From Guyparkeria halophila (GTDB lineage Bacteria; Pseudomonadota; Gammaproteobacteria; Halothiobacillales; Halothiobacillaceae), in contig NZ_CP140153.1 of assembly GCF_034479635.1 (NCBI RefSeq), positions 875,501 through 939,500 of the forward strand: a stretch of DNA of 64,000 nt, written 5' to 3'. Position numbers and translations under genes: made by a program. This document shows, in pieces, positions 1-9,054 of the stretch (its first letter is position 1; each line of letters opens with the position of its first letter). Below the pieces are notes generated by a model. That model saw nothing but the letters and a program-made list of their open reading frames with translations, was not told where the DNA came from and did not search any database.

Positions 1-223
1 ACCGTCCTTTTCCTGGGACGGACGGCTGAAGGACGGGCGCATGGCGCCCGAGGGCAACTACAAGGTGAATGCCACGGCGACGGTGGACGGCAAGGGGCAG
101 GCGCCCCAGACCTACGTCGGGGCCGTGATCAGCAGTGTGGGCGTGACCAAGAATGGGCCGGAGCTGAATCTCGACGGTTTGTCGTCGGTCAAGCTGTCGG
201 ATATCGTTGAAATCATTAATTAA
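1..223 (+). CDS. flgD: Flagellar hook-capping/assembly protein FlgD, C-terminal part (truncated by window edge)
   Basis: The reading frame is open from the first bases of the window to the stop at 221-223, so only about the last 73 residues are seen. They show the FlgD C-terminal pattern: a FSWDG motif followed by a G-x-M-x-P-x-G-x-Y stretch, then a short beta-rich tail with conserved glycine and leucine positions. FlgD scaffolds hook polymerisation at the distal end of the growing hook. It lies 15 bp upstream of flgE on the same strand, the usual flgB-L order, which supports the call despite the truncation. Confidence 0.88.
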   Translation, partial: PSFSWDGRLKDGRMAPEGNYKVNATATVDGKGQAPQTYVGAVISSVGVTKNGPELNLDGLSSVKLSDIVEIIN

Positions 224-238
224 ACCGGAGGACGCAGC

Positions 239-1489
239 ATGTCGTTCAATACCTCCATCAGCGGCCTGAACGCCGCGCAGAAAGACCTGAACGTGACGAG
301 CAACAACATTGCCAATGCCAAGTCCACCGGCTTCAAGAAGTCGCGGGCCGAGTTCGGCGATATCTATGCGGTCAGCGCGTTCGGCAACAGCAAGACGGCC
401 GTGGGCCAGGGTGTCATCAACCAGGCGGTCACCCAGCAGTTCTCGCAGGGTAACCTCGAGTTCACCGATAATTCGCTCGACTTGGCGATTTCCGGTCAGG
501 GCTTTTTCGCCTTCCAGCCCTCACTGGATAGTTCCGAATCTGTGTTCAGCCGTGCGGGTGCGCTAGGCGTGAACAAGAACGGTTATCTGGTGAACCAGGC
601 GGGTGAGTTCCTGAAGGCACTTCCGGTTAACGAGAATGGGACATTGCAATCGACCTCATTGGCGACCTCCAGTCCAGTCCAGTTGCCGGTAGCCGCCGGC
701 GCCCCGCAGGCTACCACCGAGGGAAGTTTGTCGCTCAACTTGCCCGCAGGTGCAGCAACCCCGCCGGTGACGACGTTCGACCCTGATGACCCGGACTCTT
801 ACAACCAGGCAAACTCGCAGCGGATTTATGATTCCTTGGGTAATCCGCACACGTTGACGAGTTATTTCGTCAAAACAGGCAATCCCAACGAATGGGATGT
901 TTACTACCAGATCGATGATCAGCCGGTGGCTGACATGACCCAGCAGACGGTTACGTTCAATACAGATGGTTCGTTCGACTCGGCCAGTGCCAATCCGGTG
1001 ACCGTGACCGAGACCGGTGCAAATTTGGGCACTGGGGCTGGGGATCTGAGTATCGACATGACGTTTCGCACCGACTCGACTCAATACAATGGCCCGTTCA
1101 ATGTTGCCGATCAGTCAGCCGACGGCAACACCACCGGTCAACTGACTGGCATCTCGGTCGGCACCGACGGCCTGATTCGTGCGAGCTACACCAACGGCGA
1201 GTCCATCCCGCTTGGCAAGGTCGCCCTGGTCGACTTTCGTAACCCCCAAGGCCTGAAACAGGTGGGCGACAACCAGTGGATTGAATCCATCGACTCGGGT
1301 GGGCCGCTGGCGGGTGAAGCCGGTACCGGTACTTTTGGTGCCATTCAGGGTGGGGCATTGGAGACGTCCAACGTCGACCTCACTTCCGAGTTGGTCAGCC
1401 TGATCACCGCACAGCGGAACTTCCAGGCCAACTCGCGGGCGATCGAGGCCAACAAGACCCTGAGCGACACCATTATCGGCATCCGCTGA
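239..1489 (+). CDS. flgE: Flagellar hook protein FlgE
   Basis: 416 residues, normal for a FlgE without large insertions. The N-terminus carries the rod/hook family signature (SGLNAAQKDL followed by NNIANAKSTGFKKS), which forms the D0 coiled coil. The C-terminus has the matching heptad region with NFQANSRAIEANK. The middle is a Thr/Asn/Gly-rich beta domain typical of the hook surface. A GGAGG ribosome site sits about 7 nt before the ATG. FlgE polymerises into the universal joint between the basal body and the filament. A strong terminator follows directly, so flgE is probably the last gene of the upstream flg transcript. Confidence 0.95.
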   Translation: MSFNTSISGLNAAQKDLNVTSNNIANAKSTGFKKSRAEFGDIYAVSAFGNSKTAVGQGVINQAVTQQFSQGNLEFTDNSLDLAISGQGFFAFQPSLDSSESVFSRAGALGVNKNGYLVNQAGEFLKALPVNENGTLQSTSLATSSPVQLPVAAGAPQATTEGSLSLNLPAGAATPPVTTFDPDDPDSYNQANSQRIYDSLGNPHTLTSYFVKTGNPNEWDVYYQIDDQPVADMTQQTVTFNTDGSFDSASANPVTVTETGANLGTGAGDLSIDMTFRTDSTQYNGPFNVADQSADGNTTGQLTGISVGTDGLIRASYTNGESIPLGKVALVDFRNPQGLKQVGDNQWIESIDSGGPLAGEAGTGTFGAIQGGALETSNVDLTSELVSLITAQRNFQANSRAIEANKTLSDTIIGIR

Positions 1490-1516
1490 TCCCCTCCAGC
1501 GAATGACCGATCCATG

Positions 1517-1540
1517 AGGCGGCCTGCGGGCCGCCTTTTT
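1517..1540 (+). terminator. Rho-independent terminator after flgE
   Basis: An 8-bp perfect GC-rich stem (AGGCGGCC at 1517-1524, GGCCGCCT at 1529-1536) with a 4-nt TGCG loop is followed at once by a T run. It lies 27 bp after the flgE stop and before the sigma-54 promoter of flgF, so it separates two flagellar transcription units. Confidence 0.88.
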
Positions 1541-1590
1541 CGTGCCCGCAAGCGCCTAAATCGGCGCGTCTTTCGTTGAATATTTCCTCT

Positions 1591-1606
1591 TGGCACACCT
1601 CCTGCA
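1591..1606 (+). promoter_or_regulatory. Sigma-54 (RpoN) promoter upstream of flgF
   Basis: The sequence TGGCACACCTCCTGCA has the invariant GG (1592-1593) and GC (1604-1605) separated by exactly 10 nt. It matches the TGGCAC-N5-TTGC consensus except for one base (CTGC). It ends about 60 bp before the flgF start and just after the flgE terminator. In polar-flagellum bacteria this class of flg operon is known to depend on RpoN with a FleQ/FlrA-type activator. The activator is not in this window. Confidence 0.75.
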
Positions 1607-1666
1607 TTACCCAGGGTAACGGGGCATTTTCCCCGGTTGTGATTCGTGAATCGTGGAGGTGTTGTG

Positions 1667-2410
1667 ATGGATCGTCTGGCTTATATCGCCATGAGCGGTG
1701 CCTCGCAGACATTACGGGCCCAGGCCACCAACGCCAATAATTTGGCGAACGTGAACACCCAGGGCTTCAAGGCCGATATCGACGCCTTTGCCGCCCTGCC
1801 GGTCTACGGCCCGGGGCAGGCCTCGCGGGCCTATACCGAGGCGCAGGGCAAGGGCGCGGACTTCTCCGCTGGCCCCTTGATGACCACCGGTCGGGATCTG
1901 GATGTCGCTATCAAGGGTGACGGGTTTCTTGCCGTCGAGGCGCCGGACGGGCGGGTGGCGTACACCCGCCGCGGGGACCTGCACCTGACCGCCAACGGCC
2001 AGTTGCAGACCGGGCAGGGTGATCCGGTGATGGGCAACGAGGGCCCGATCGCGATCCCACCGGCCGAGAAGATCGACATCCATGCCGACGGCAGCATCAG
2101 CATCATCCCGGTAGGGGGTGACGCCAACGCGCCGGCGATGGTCGATCGCATCCGGCTGGTCAACCCGGCGCAGGCCGATCTGACCAAGGGCGGGGATGGA
2201 CGCTTTTCCCTGCGCCCAGGCGTTGAAGAACCCCAGGCCGATGCCGCGGTTCAGGTAGCCAGCGGCGTGCTCGAGGGCAGCAACGTCAACGCCGTCGAGG
2301 CCATGGTCAACATGATCGAGTACGGCCGCATGTTCGAGACACAAAGCCGCATGATTCGCACGGCAGACGAGAACGGCGAAGCCGCCGACCGCCTGATGCG
2401 CCTCGGTTAA
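1667..2410 (+). CDS. flgF: Flagellar proximal rod protein FlgF
   Basis: 247 residues from the ATG at 1667. An in-frame GTG at 1646 also exists, but the GGAGGT at 1655-1660 is correctly spaced only for the ATG. The N-terminus ([30 protein letters not shown]) and the C-terminal NVNAVEAMVNMIEYGRMFE are the rod-protein family signatures. FlgF is a proximal rod component that works with FlgB, FlgC and FlgG. It is the first gene of the flgFGHIJKL run and has its own likely sigma-54 promoter. Confidence 0.94.
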   Translation: MDRLAYIAMSGASQTLRAQATNANNLANVNTQGFKADIDAFAALPVYGPGQASRAYTEAQGKGADFSAGPLMTTGRDLDVAIKGDGFLAVEAPDGRVAYTRRGDLHLTANGQLQTGQGDPVMGNEGPIAIPPAEKIDIHADGSISIIPVGGDANAPAMVDRIRLVNPAQADLTKGGDGRFSLRPGVEEPQADAAVQVASGVLEGSNVNAVEAMVNMIEYGRMFETQSRMIRTADENGEAADRLMRLG

Positions 2411-2431
2411 TTCAGTTAGGGGAGACACACC

Positions 2432-3220
2432 ATGACCACACCCGCACTCTGGACAGCAAAAACCGGCCTGGACGCGCAGCAGACGCGCATGTCGGTGATT
2501 TCCAACAACCTCGCCAACGTCAATACCACCGGTTTCAAGCGTGACCGGGCGGTGTTCGAGGATCTGATCTACCAGAACTACCGGCAGGTCGGCGCGGCGA
2601 ACAACCAGCAGGACGAGGTGCCGACGGGCCTCAACGTCGGCACCGGTGTCCGCGTGGTGGCCACGGAGAAGCAGCACACCCAAGGCAATCTTCAGCAGAC
2701 CGATAACGCCCTGGACATGGCCGTCAACGGCCGCGGTTTCTTCCAGGTGCTCCAGCCGGACGGCAACATCGCCTACACCCGTGACGGCGATTTCTCGCTC
2801 AACAGCGACGGCCAGTTGGTCACGGCTAATGGTCAGCCGGTACAGCCGGCGATCAACGTTCCACAAGGGGCGCAATCGATCACGATCGGTTCGGACGGTA
2901 CGGTCAGCGCGCAGTTGGCCGGCCAGGCCCAGCCGGTCCAGCTGGGCAACATCCAGCTGGCGGACTTCGTCAACCCGGCGGGCCTGCAGCCGATCGGCAA
3001 CAACCTGTTCGTCGAGTCTGGCGCCAGTGGGGCGCCCCAGCTGGACACCCCAGGCCTCAACGGCCTGGGCGCGATCCAGCAGGGCGCGCTGGAGAGCTCG
3101 AACGTCAACGTGGTCGAGGAGCTGGTCAGCATGATCGAAACGCAGCGTTCGTACGAGATGAATTCCAAGGCCATCTCGACGACCGACGGCATGCTCCAGT
3201 ACCTCAACCAGAACGTCTGA
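2432..3220 (+). CDS. flgG: Flagellar distal rod protein FlgG
   Basis: 262 residues, the canonical FlgG length. It starts [17 protein letters not shown], followed by [15 protein letters not shown]. It ends with [27 protein letters not shown], all diagnostic of FlgG. A GGGGAG ribosome site precedes the ATG. FlgG forms the distal rod that passes through the P and L rings, whose genes follow immediately. It starts 21 bp after flgF and is presumably co-transcribed. Confidence 0.96.
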   Translation: MTTPALWTAKTGLDAQQTRMSVISNNLANVNTTGFKRDRAVFEDLIYQNYRQVGAANNQQDEVPTGLNVGTGVRVVATEKQHTQGNLQQTDNALDMAVNGRGFFQVLQPDGNIAYTRDGDFSLNSDGQLVTANGQPVQPAINVPQGAQSITIGSDGTVSAQLAGQAQPVQLGNIQLADFVNPAGLQPIGNNLFVESGASGAPQLDTPGLNGLGAIQQGALESSNVNVVEELVSMIETQRSYEMNSKAISTTDGMLQYLNQNV

Positions 3221-3245
3221 TGACGCCGATCCACGGAGGCCTGTC

Positions 3246-3938
3246 ATGAAATCGTCAATCCAGTCGCTTTTCCGGGCACCGGTCTGGCTCGGGGTGTTGC
3301 TGCTGGCCGGTTGCGCCAGTCAGCCGCCGATCAAGCCCGACCCGCAATTCGAGCCCTCGTTGCCGCCGGAGACATCCGAGCACAACCCGGTGCAGAGCAA
3401 CGGAGCGATCTTCCAGACGGGGCAGGTGGACAACCTGTTCGCCGACTCGCGGCCGTATCGCGTTGGCGACATCTTGACGGTGATCCTCGAGGAGCGCATG
3501 CAGGCCTCCAAGAGCGCGCAGACCTCCACCGGCAAGAGCCAGGAAACGGCGATTACCCCGCCAAACGTCCTGGGGTTGACCGGCCCGGCGATCGAGCGGC
3601 TCAACGCGCAGATCAGCGGCGAGCGTGACTTCGCCGGCGACGGCGAGAGCAGCCAGCAAAATACGCTCAACGGTCAGATCACCGTGACTGTCGCCCGCGT
3701 GCTCTCCAACGGCAATCTCGTGATCCGCGGCCAGAAGTGGATCGGCATCAATCAGGGCAGCGAGTTCATCAAGCTGGCCGGGATGGTCCGCCCGCAGGAC
3801 ATCGCCGCCGACAACACCATTATGTCGACCCGCGTGGCCAACGCGCAGATTGCCTACGGTGGCGAAGGCGTGATCAACGAATCGAACAACATGGGCTGGC
3901 TGGCGCGCTTCTTCAACAGCCCGGTCTTCCCCTTCTGA
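3246..3938 (+). CDS. flgH: Flagellar L-ring lipoprotein FlgH
   Basis: 230 residues. A lipoprotein signal ends in the lipobox LLAGC with the acylated Cys at residue 23. The mature part has the FlgH hallmarks: [17 protein letters not shown], then [32 protein letters not shown], then [12 protein letters not shown] and a terminal phenylalanine. FlgH forms the outer-membrane L-ring bushing around the distal rod. Its stop overlaps a possible flgI start, a translational-coupling arrangement. Confidence 0.96.
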   Translation: MKSSIQSLFRAPVWLGVLLLAGCASQPPIKPDPQFEPSLPPETSEHNPVQSNGAIFQTGQVDNLFADSRPYRVGDILTVILEERMQASKSAQTSTGKSQETAITPPNVLGLTGPAIERLNAQISGERDFAGDGESSQQNTLNGQITVTVARVLSNGNLVIRGQKWIGINQGSEFIKLAGMVRPQDIAADNTIMSTRVANAQIAYGGEGVINESNNMGWLARFFNSPVFPF

Positions 3939-5083
3939 TGGTGGGTCGCATGCATATCACTACACACATTCGAGCCTTTCTCGCCGGCCTGTTGCCACTG
4001 ATGCTCGCCGCTGCGGCCGCCGCCTATGCCCCGCAGGCGGGGGCCGAGCGCATCAAGGATGTGGCGAGCTTCGCCGGGGTGCGTGACAACCAGTTGATCG
4101 GCTACGGCATCGTCGTGGGTCTGGCCGGCACGGGCGACCAGACCACCCAGGTGCCGTTCACCCGCCAGAGCATCCAGAACATGCTCGAGCGCCAGGGGTT
4201 GTCGCCTGATGGCGGCAACGTGCAGCTCAACAACGTGGCGGCGGTCATGGTCACCGCCAACCTGCCACCGTTCGCCAAGCCGGGTCAGACGATCGACGTC
4301 ACGGTCTCCTCGATCGGCAACGCCGACAGCCTGCGTGGGGGCGAACTCCTGATGACGCCGCTGAAGGGCGCGGACGACAACATCTATGCCGTGGCCCAGG
4401 GCAGCCTGATCGTCGGCGGCTTGGATGCCTCGGGGCGTGACGGCTCACGCGTGACCGTCAACATTCCCACGGCCGGGCGTGTGCCTAACGGGGCGACGGT
4501 CGAGCGCAGCGTCCCGTCCAAGATGGGTGGTGCCGGGGCGGTGTTCCTCAACCTCCGCGAGCCTGACTTCACCACCGCGCGCCGCATGGAAAAGGCCATC
4601 AACGATGCGCTCGGCGGTGGCGTGGCACAGGCGGTCGATGGCGGCACGGTCAAAGTGCGCGCGCCTGACTCGCCCGACCAGCGTGTCGGTTTCATGTCGG
4701 TGCTGGAGAACGTCCAGGTCCAACCGGGTGAAGGCCCGGCCCGCGTGGTGGTCAACTCGCGCAGCGGGACGGTCGTCATCGGTCAGAACGTCACGATCGA
4801 GGCGGCCGCTGTCTCGCACGGCAACCTGACAGTCACGGTGGACGAGAGCCTCAACGTCTCGCAGCCGGCGCCCTTCAGTGAAGGCGAGACGGTCGTCACG
4901 CCGGAGTCGGATGTCACCGTGCAGGAAGCGGTTAATCCCGCTTTCGTCTTCGATCCGGGCGTGAAGCTCAACGACATCGTCCAGGCCATCAATGCGGTCG
5001 GTGCCTCGCCGTCGGACCTGGTTGCCATCCTGCAGGCGCTCAAGAGCGCCGGGGCGCTCAAGGCCCAGTTGATCGTGATCTGA
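3938..5083 (+). CDS. flgI: Flagellar P-ring protein FlgI
   Basis: About 381 residues if read from the ATG at 3938, which overlaps the flgH stop as ATGA. A second in-frame ATG at 3950 (377 residues) has a weak GGTGGG upstream and is also plausible. The open frame extends further upstream inside flgH but lacks a reason to be used. A Sec signal peptide ends at the QAGAER region. The mature protein starts with [32 protein letters not shown], diagnostic of FlgI, and ends with the conserved [22 protein letters not shown] tail. FlgI forms the periplasmic P ring around the rod. Confidence 0.95.
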   Translation: MVGRMHITTHIRAFLAGLLPLMLAAAAAAYAPQAGAERIKDVASFAGVRDNQLIGYGIVVGLAGTGDQTTQVPFTRQSIQNMLERQGLSPDGGNVQLNNVAAVMVTANLPPFAKPGQTIDVTVSSIGNADSLRGGELLMTPLKGADDNIYAVAQGSLIVGGLDASGRDGSRVTVNIPTAGRVPNGATVERSVPSKMGGAGAVFLNLREPDFTTARRMEKAINDALGGGVAQAVDGGTVKVRAPDSPDQRVGFMSVLENVQVQPGEGPARVVVNSRSGTVVIGQNVTIEAAAVSHGNLTVTVDESLNVSQPAPFSEGETVVTPESDVTVQEAVNPAFVFDPGVKLNDIVQAINAVGASPSDLVAILQALKSAGALKAQLIVI

Positions 5084-5092
5084 GGTGACGTG

Positions 5093-6133
5093 ATGGTTAG
5101 TCCGGCGCAAATCAACTCGTATACCGATTTCCAGGGCCTCAACCAACTGCGTTCGCAGGCGGGTAAGGATCCGGGGCAGGCGCTCAAGCAGGTCGCCTCC
5201 CAGTTCGAGACCCAGTTCGTCAAGATGATGCTGCAGTCGATGCGTGAAGCCACGCCGCGCGATGGTCTGTTCAACAGTGAGCAGACCAAGACCTTCGAGG
5301 GCATGTTCGACCAGGAGATCGCGCAGAAACTCTCCAGCCGCGCCGGCGGCATCGGCCTGGCAGAGATGATCGAGCGCCAGTTGTCCAAGCAGGCCGGCGC
5401 CATGGACGGCGAGCGGCCATCGGAGGGTTTCCCGCTGCAGGTCAAGGAAGGAGGGGGCGTGGTCGAGCAGGCGCCACGTGCCTACCCGTTGCCCGATGCC
5501 TCCGAATGGACCCTGCGTCCGCATGCCTGGATGCAGAAGGACCGGGAGACCGAAGACGTCCCCGGGGAGGACAAGAAACTGGCGCAGCCGGGACCGACGA
5601 AAGAGCGGTTGGCCGCGCTGGATTCATCCGAGGCGGCGGGCGTCAAGAAACAGCCGGCCTACTGGGAATCGCCGGAGCAGTTTGTCGAAGCCATCCTCCC
5701 GCATGCTCGGGAGGCGGCCGACAAGCTGGGCGTTTCGCCCAAGGTGCTGGTGGCTCAGTCGGCGCTGGAGACCGGCTGGGGCAAGCACGTGCCGCATGAC
5801 GGCAGCGGTCAGGCGAGCAATAACTTCTTCGGCATCAAGGCGGATCGCAGCTGGAACGGTGAACGCCAGGTCCATGGCACGCTGGAATTCGAGTCCGGCA
5901 GTCTGGTGCGTCGACAGGCCGCCTTCCGTGAGTACGACTCGATGGCTGCCTCGTTCAACGATTTTGCCCGTTTCATCCAGGAGAACCCGCGCTACGGCAA
6001 GGCCCTGGAAGCCCGTGACGATCCCGAGCAGTTCGCCCGGGAACTGCAGCAGGCCGGCTATGCCACCGACCCGAAGTACGCCGACAAACTGATATCGATC
6101 ATGAATTCGCCGGCGATGAAGGACGCGGTGTGA
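5093..6133 (+). CDS. flgJ: FlgJ, rod-capping protein with peptidoglycan hydrolase domain
   Basis: 346 residues from the ATG at 5093. The GTG one codon upstream is less likely, given the GAGGT at 5082-5086. Residues about 15-105 form the rod-binding domain (QFETQFVKMMLQSMREATPRDGL). A charged linker of about 80 residues follows. Residues about 190-345 are a glucosaminidase-type muramidase domain with SALETGWGKH containing the catalytic Glu. This two-domain form is typical of beta- and gammaproteobacteria. FlgJ caps rod growth and cuts a hole in the murein for it. Confidence 0.94.
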   Translation: MVSPAQINSYTDFQGLNQLRSQAGKDPGQALKQVASQFETQFVKMMLQSMREATPRDGLFNSEQTKTFEGMFDQEIAQKLSSRAGGIGLAEMIERQLSKQAGAMDGERPSEGFPLQVKEGGGVVEQAPRAYPLPDASEWTLRPHAWMQKDRETEDVPGEDKKLAQPGPTKERLAALDSSEAAGVKKQPAYWESPEQFVEAILPHAREAADKLGVSPKVLVAQSALETGWGKHVPHDGSGQASNNFFGIKADRSWNGERQVHGTLEFESGSLVRRQAAFREYDSMAASFNDFARFIQENPRYGKALEARDDPEQFARELQQAGYATDPKYADKLISIMNSPAMKDAV

Positions 6134-6150
6134 TCCGGTCGAGCCGGTGC

Positions 6151-6177
6151 TCAAGTTTTCCCTTCTTCTGCCGATAA
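6151..6177 (+). promoter_or_regulatory. Sigma-28 (FliA) promoter upstream of flgK
   Basis: TCAAGTTT (6151-6158), an 11-nt spacer, then GCCGATAA (6170-6177). This is one base away from the consensus TAAAGTTT-N11-GCCGATAA. It lies 30 bp upstream of the flgK ATG, so flgK and flgL can be expressed as late, FliA-dependent genes in addition to read-through from flgF-J. Confidence 0.87.
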
Positions 6178-6207
6178 GGTCGGCAGTACTCCCTTAGAGG
6201 CCTCACC

Positions 6208-7893
6208 ATGGCGGACATCCTCAGCAACGCAACCAGTGGTCTGCTCGCCGTTCAGCGTGCCCTGACCACCACGGGCAACAACGTCGCGAATGCGAACACC
6301 GAAGGCTATTCCCGCCAGGTGGTCAACCTCAGCGCTCGCCCCCCGGAGTTCGTCGGTAACGGCTACGTGGGCAATGGCACGCAGGTGCAGTCCATCACTC
6401 GGCGTTTCGACCAATTCGTCGAAAGCCAGTTGCGTGATGCCACCAGCGACAACAGCCGGCTGCAATTCGTGAACGAGTTTGCCAGCCAGATCACCGGTGT
6501 GCTGGGGGACACCGAGACTGGTGTCGCCCAGAGCACGCAGGCCTTTTTCAATGCAGCGAGCGACGTGGCGGCGAACCCCACCGACACGACAGCCCGCCAG
6601 GCCTACCTCGACCAGGCCTCGGCCCTGACGGATCGTTTCAACCAGCTCGACGGGCGTCTGGCAGACATGAATGCGCGCATCGGCATGGAGGCGAACGCGA
6701 TCTCGCGTGAGGTGAATACTTTTGCTGAGGAGATCGCCAACCTCAACGACACGATCAGCAAAGCCTACCGCCGCGATCCCAACGCCTTGCCGAACGACCT
6801 GCTTGATCGGCGCGATCAACTGGTTCGTGATATCGCCGAGCGGGTCAATATTCGGGTGAACGAGGACGGGGCCGGTTCGCTGAACCTGGCCGTGGGCACC
6901 GGCCAATCGCTGGTGACGGGCAACAGCGCTACCCAATTTCAGGCGATCAATGGCGCTTCCGGTTTGACCGTCAAGATCGGCGACAAAGTCATCACGGAGC
7001 GGGTCACCGGCGGCAAGATCGGCGGCATGATTGATACCCAGAACGAGCTGATCACTCCGCTGCGTAACGAACTGGGGCGGGCGGCGATGGTGATGGCCCA
7101 GGAGAGCAATGCCATCCAGACCAATGGCTTTGACCTCGACGGCAATGCCGGTAACCCGCTGTTCAGCACGCTTGGTACCTTCGAGCCGAATGTGACCGTG
7201 GATAGCCGGAACGACGGTGACGGTTCTGCCTCCGGCTCAATCACCGATGCCACGCTGCTCGAGGGCACGCGCTATGAGGCGCGCTTCGATGGTGCCAATT
7301 GGCAGATCCGCTCACAGGACGATCCGGGCACGACGCTGGCGACCGTCGGCCCCGCTGGCACAACCTCGGGTCTGCCCGGTATGGACCTGAGCTTCAACGG
7401 GACGCCGCAGTCGGGGGATGTGCTCTACATCGATCCGGCTGCCGGGGCCGCCGGGCGGATCGAGACCTCCTTGAGCGACCCACGCGATGTCGCCGCTGCC
7501 GGTGACGACGGTACGGGCAGTTCGCTGGGCACGCGCGACAATACCCAGATCCAGGCGATGGCCGCACTGGCGAACCAGCGCCTGGTTGGTCAGACCGCCT
7601 CGGGTGGCCCCGGCCAAGACGGGATCGATGCGTTTGATGGTCAGACCATCGGCGGAGCGCTGTCCTCGGCGGTCAGCAATGCGGGATCGGTGGCTGCGAC
7701 CGCTCAGCTGCAGGGTGAGTCGGCCCAGTCGGCACTCGACAGTCTTGTGGCCCGGCAGCAGTCGGTCTCCGGGGTCAACCTGGACGAGGAAGCGGCCAAC
7801 CTCCTCAAGTACCAGCAGCAGTACCAGGCGCTGGCCCGGACGATTTCCATCTCGGGCAACCTGTTCCAGTCCGTTCTCAATGCTCTGGGCTAA
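6208..7893 (+). CDS. flgK: Flagellar hook-associated protein 1 (FlgK)
   Basis: 561 residues. The N-terminus SGLLAVQRALTTTGNNVANANTEGYSRQVV is the HAP1 signature. Residues about 120-200 form a helical region with the conserved LDQASALTDRFNQLD stretch. The C-terminus SVSGVNLDEEAANLLKYQQQYQALARTISISGNLFQSVLNAL is diagnostic. FlgK is the first junction protein between hook and filament. The gene has its own sigma-28 promoter and is followed 21 bp later by its partner flgL. Confidence 0.96.
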   Translation: MADILSNATSGLLAVQRALTTTGNNVANANTEGYSRQVVNLSARPPEFVGNGYVGNGTQVQSITRRFDQFVESQLRDATSDNSRLQFVNEFASQITGVLGDTETGVAQSTQAFFNAASDVAANPTDTTARQAYLDQASALTDRFNQLDGRLADMNARIGMEANAISREVNTFAEEIANLNDTISKAYRRDPNALPNDLLDRRDQLVRDIAERVNIRVNEDGAGSLNLAVGTGQSLVTGNSATQFQAINGASGLTVKIGDKVITERVTGGKIGGMIDTQNELITPLRNELGRAAMVMAQESNAIQTNGFDLDGNAGNPLFSTLGTFEPNVTVDSRNDGDGSASGSITDATLLEGTRYEARFDGANWQIRSQDDPGTTLATVGPAGTTSGLPGMDLSFNGTPQSGDVLYIDPAAGAAGRIETSLSDPRDVAAAGDDGTGSSLGTRDNTQIQAMAALANQRLVGQTASGGPGQDGIDAFDGQTIGGALSSAVSNAGSVAATAQLQGESAQSALDSLVARQQSVSGVNLDEEAANLLKYQQQYQALARTISISGNLFQSVLNALG

Positions 7894-7914
7894 GGCCGGG
7901 GCGAGGGTAAAGCG

Positions 7915-8808
7915 ATGCGCGTTTCCACGTCATTGATGTTCCAGCAGGGGGTGCAGAGCCTCCAACGACAGCAGTCCGAGATGATCCGGGCACAGACCGA
8001 CATTGCAACGGGTGTGAAGCTGCGGACCGCGGATCGCGATCCGGTCGCTTTCGGCCAGGCCAGCCAGTTGACCAATCAGCAGGCGCGCGTGGACCAGTTT
8101 CTGCGTAGCAACGAGATGGCAACCGGCAAGATCGAGGCGCAGGAGACGCGTTTGTCGGCGAGTACCGATATTCTCCAACGGGTTCGCGACATCGCTATTC
8201 AGGCCAACAATGGCGCCAATGATGCTACCTCGCGCGCCGCGTTGGCCGATCAGTTGGCGGAGTTGCGCGACGCGCTTGCGGGACAGGCCAATGCCAAGGA
8301 TGAGCGCGGCGAGTACGTGTTCTCCGGGACACAGGCAGGACAGGTTCCCTACGATGCGGCAGGGGTCGACCAGCTAGCGGGTGCGGCCCAGCCAGTCGAC
8401 TTGCAGGTGAGCGAAAGCGACTCGGTCACGGTGAACCGGGTGGCCAGCGATATCTTCAATACCGCACCGGGTTCCAACCGTTCCGCCATGCAGGTGATCG
8501 ACGACCTCGAGGCGGCCGTGCGCACGGGTAACGATGCCGCCTACGGGGGGCTGCAGGGGGAGGTCGACGACGTGCTCGACCGCGTGATCACCGCTCAGGG
8601 CGAAATGGGCAACCAGCTCAACAAGCTCGAGCGCCTCCAGGATGACCAGAGTGCCTGGAGCCTGAGCAACAAGGAGTCAATCTCCAAGCTCCGCGACACT
8701 GATCTCGCCGAGGCGATTACGCGACTCAACGAGAACTACCTGACGCTGCAGGCCACGCAGCAGAGCATGGCCAAGATCCAGCAACTGTCCTTGTTCAACA
8801 ACCTCTGA
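7915..8808 (+). CDS. flgL: Flagellar hook-associated protein 3 (FlgL)
   Basis: 297 residues. It starts MRVSTSLMFQQGVQSLQRQQSEM, followed by a flagellin-like helical D0/D1 region (AQTDIATGVKLRTADRDPVAFGQA). It ends with the helical SDTDLAEAITRLNENYLTLQATQQSMAKIQQLSLFNNL-like tail typical of FlgL. The protein joins FlgK to the flagellin filament. It is the last gene of this flagellar block. The 246 bp to fabD contain no convincing terminator; a TACGAT at 9024-9029 could be a weak -10 element for fabD, but no good -35 was found. Confidence 0.95.
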   Translation: MRVSTSLMFQQGVQSLQRQQSEMIRAQTDIATGVKLRTADRDPVAFGQASQLTNQQARVDQFLRSNEMATGKIEAQETRLSASTDILQRVRDIAIQANNGANDATSRAALADQLAELRDALAGQANAKDERGEYVFSGTQAGQVPYDAAGVDQLAGAAQPVDLQVSESDSVTVNRVASDIFNTAPGSNRSAMQVIDDLEAAVRTGNDAAYGGLQGEVDDVLDRVITAQGEMGNQLNKLERLQDDQSAWSLSNKESISKLRDTDLAEAITRLNENYLTLQATQQSMAKIQQLSLFNNL

Positions 8809-9054
8809 TCCAGACGAATCTCACCCTGAACTGACGCAGCATCTTGATAGTGCCCGTTCGGTTGCCTTGGTGAGGCGGCCGGTCGTGAAGGGGTGTGCCG
8901 TCGGCCTCGTCTTTCGCTCGTCGAGAAAGCAGCCTCTCTGGCTACCCTTGATCCGGTTTCCACTCTTCCCATATGCCCATTGGGTGTCGGGAGTGCGGTG
9001 CCAGAGCGTCGGGGCGGCTGTGGTACGATCCCGCCGTTTTCAATCGGCGAGAGC

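Noticed and set aside
1712-3247. A 511-residue open frame on the minus strand
   Set aside because: It is antisense to flgF and flgG, rich in Arg/His/Val, and matches no family. It is a high-GC shadow of the real genes.
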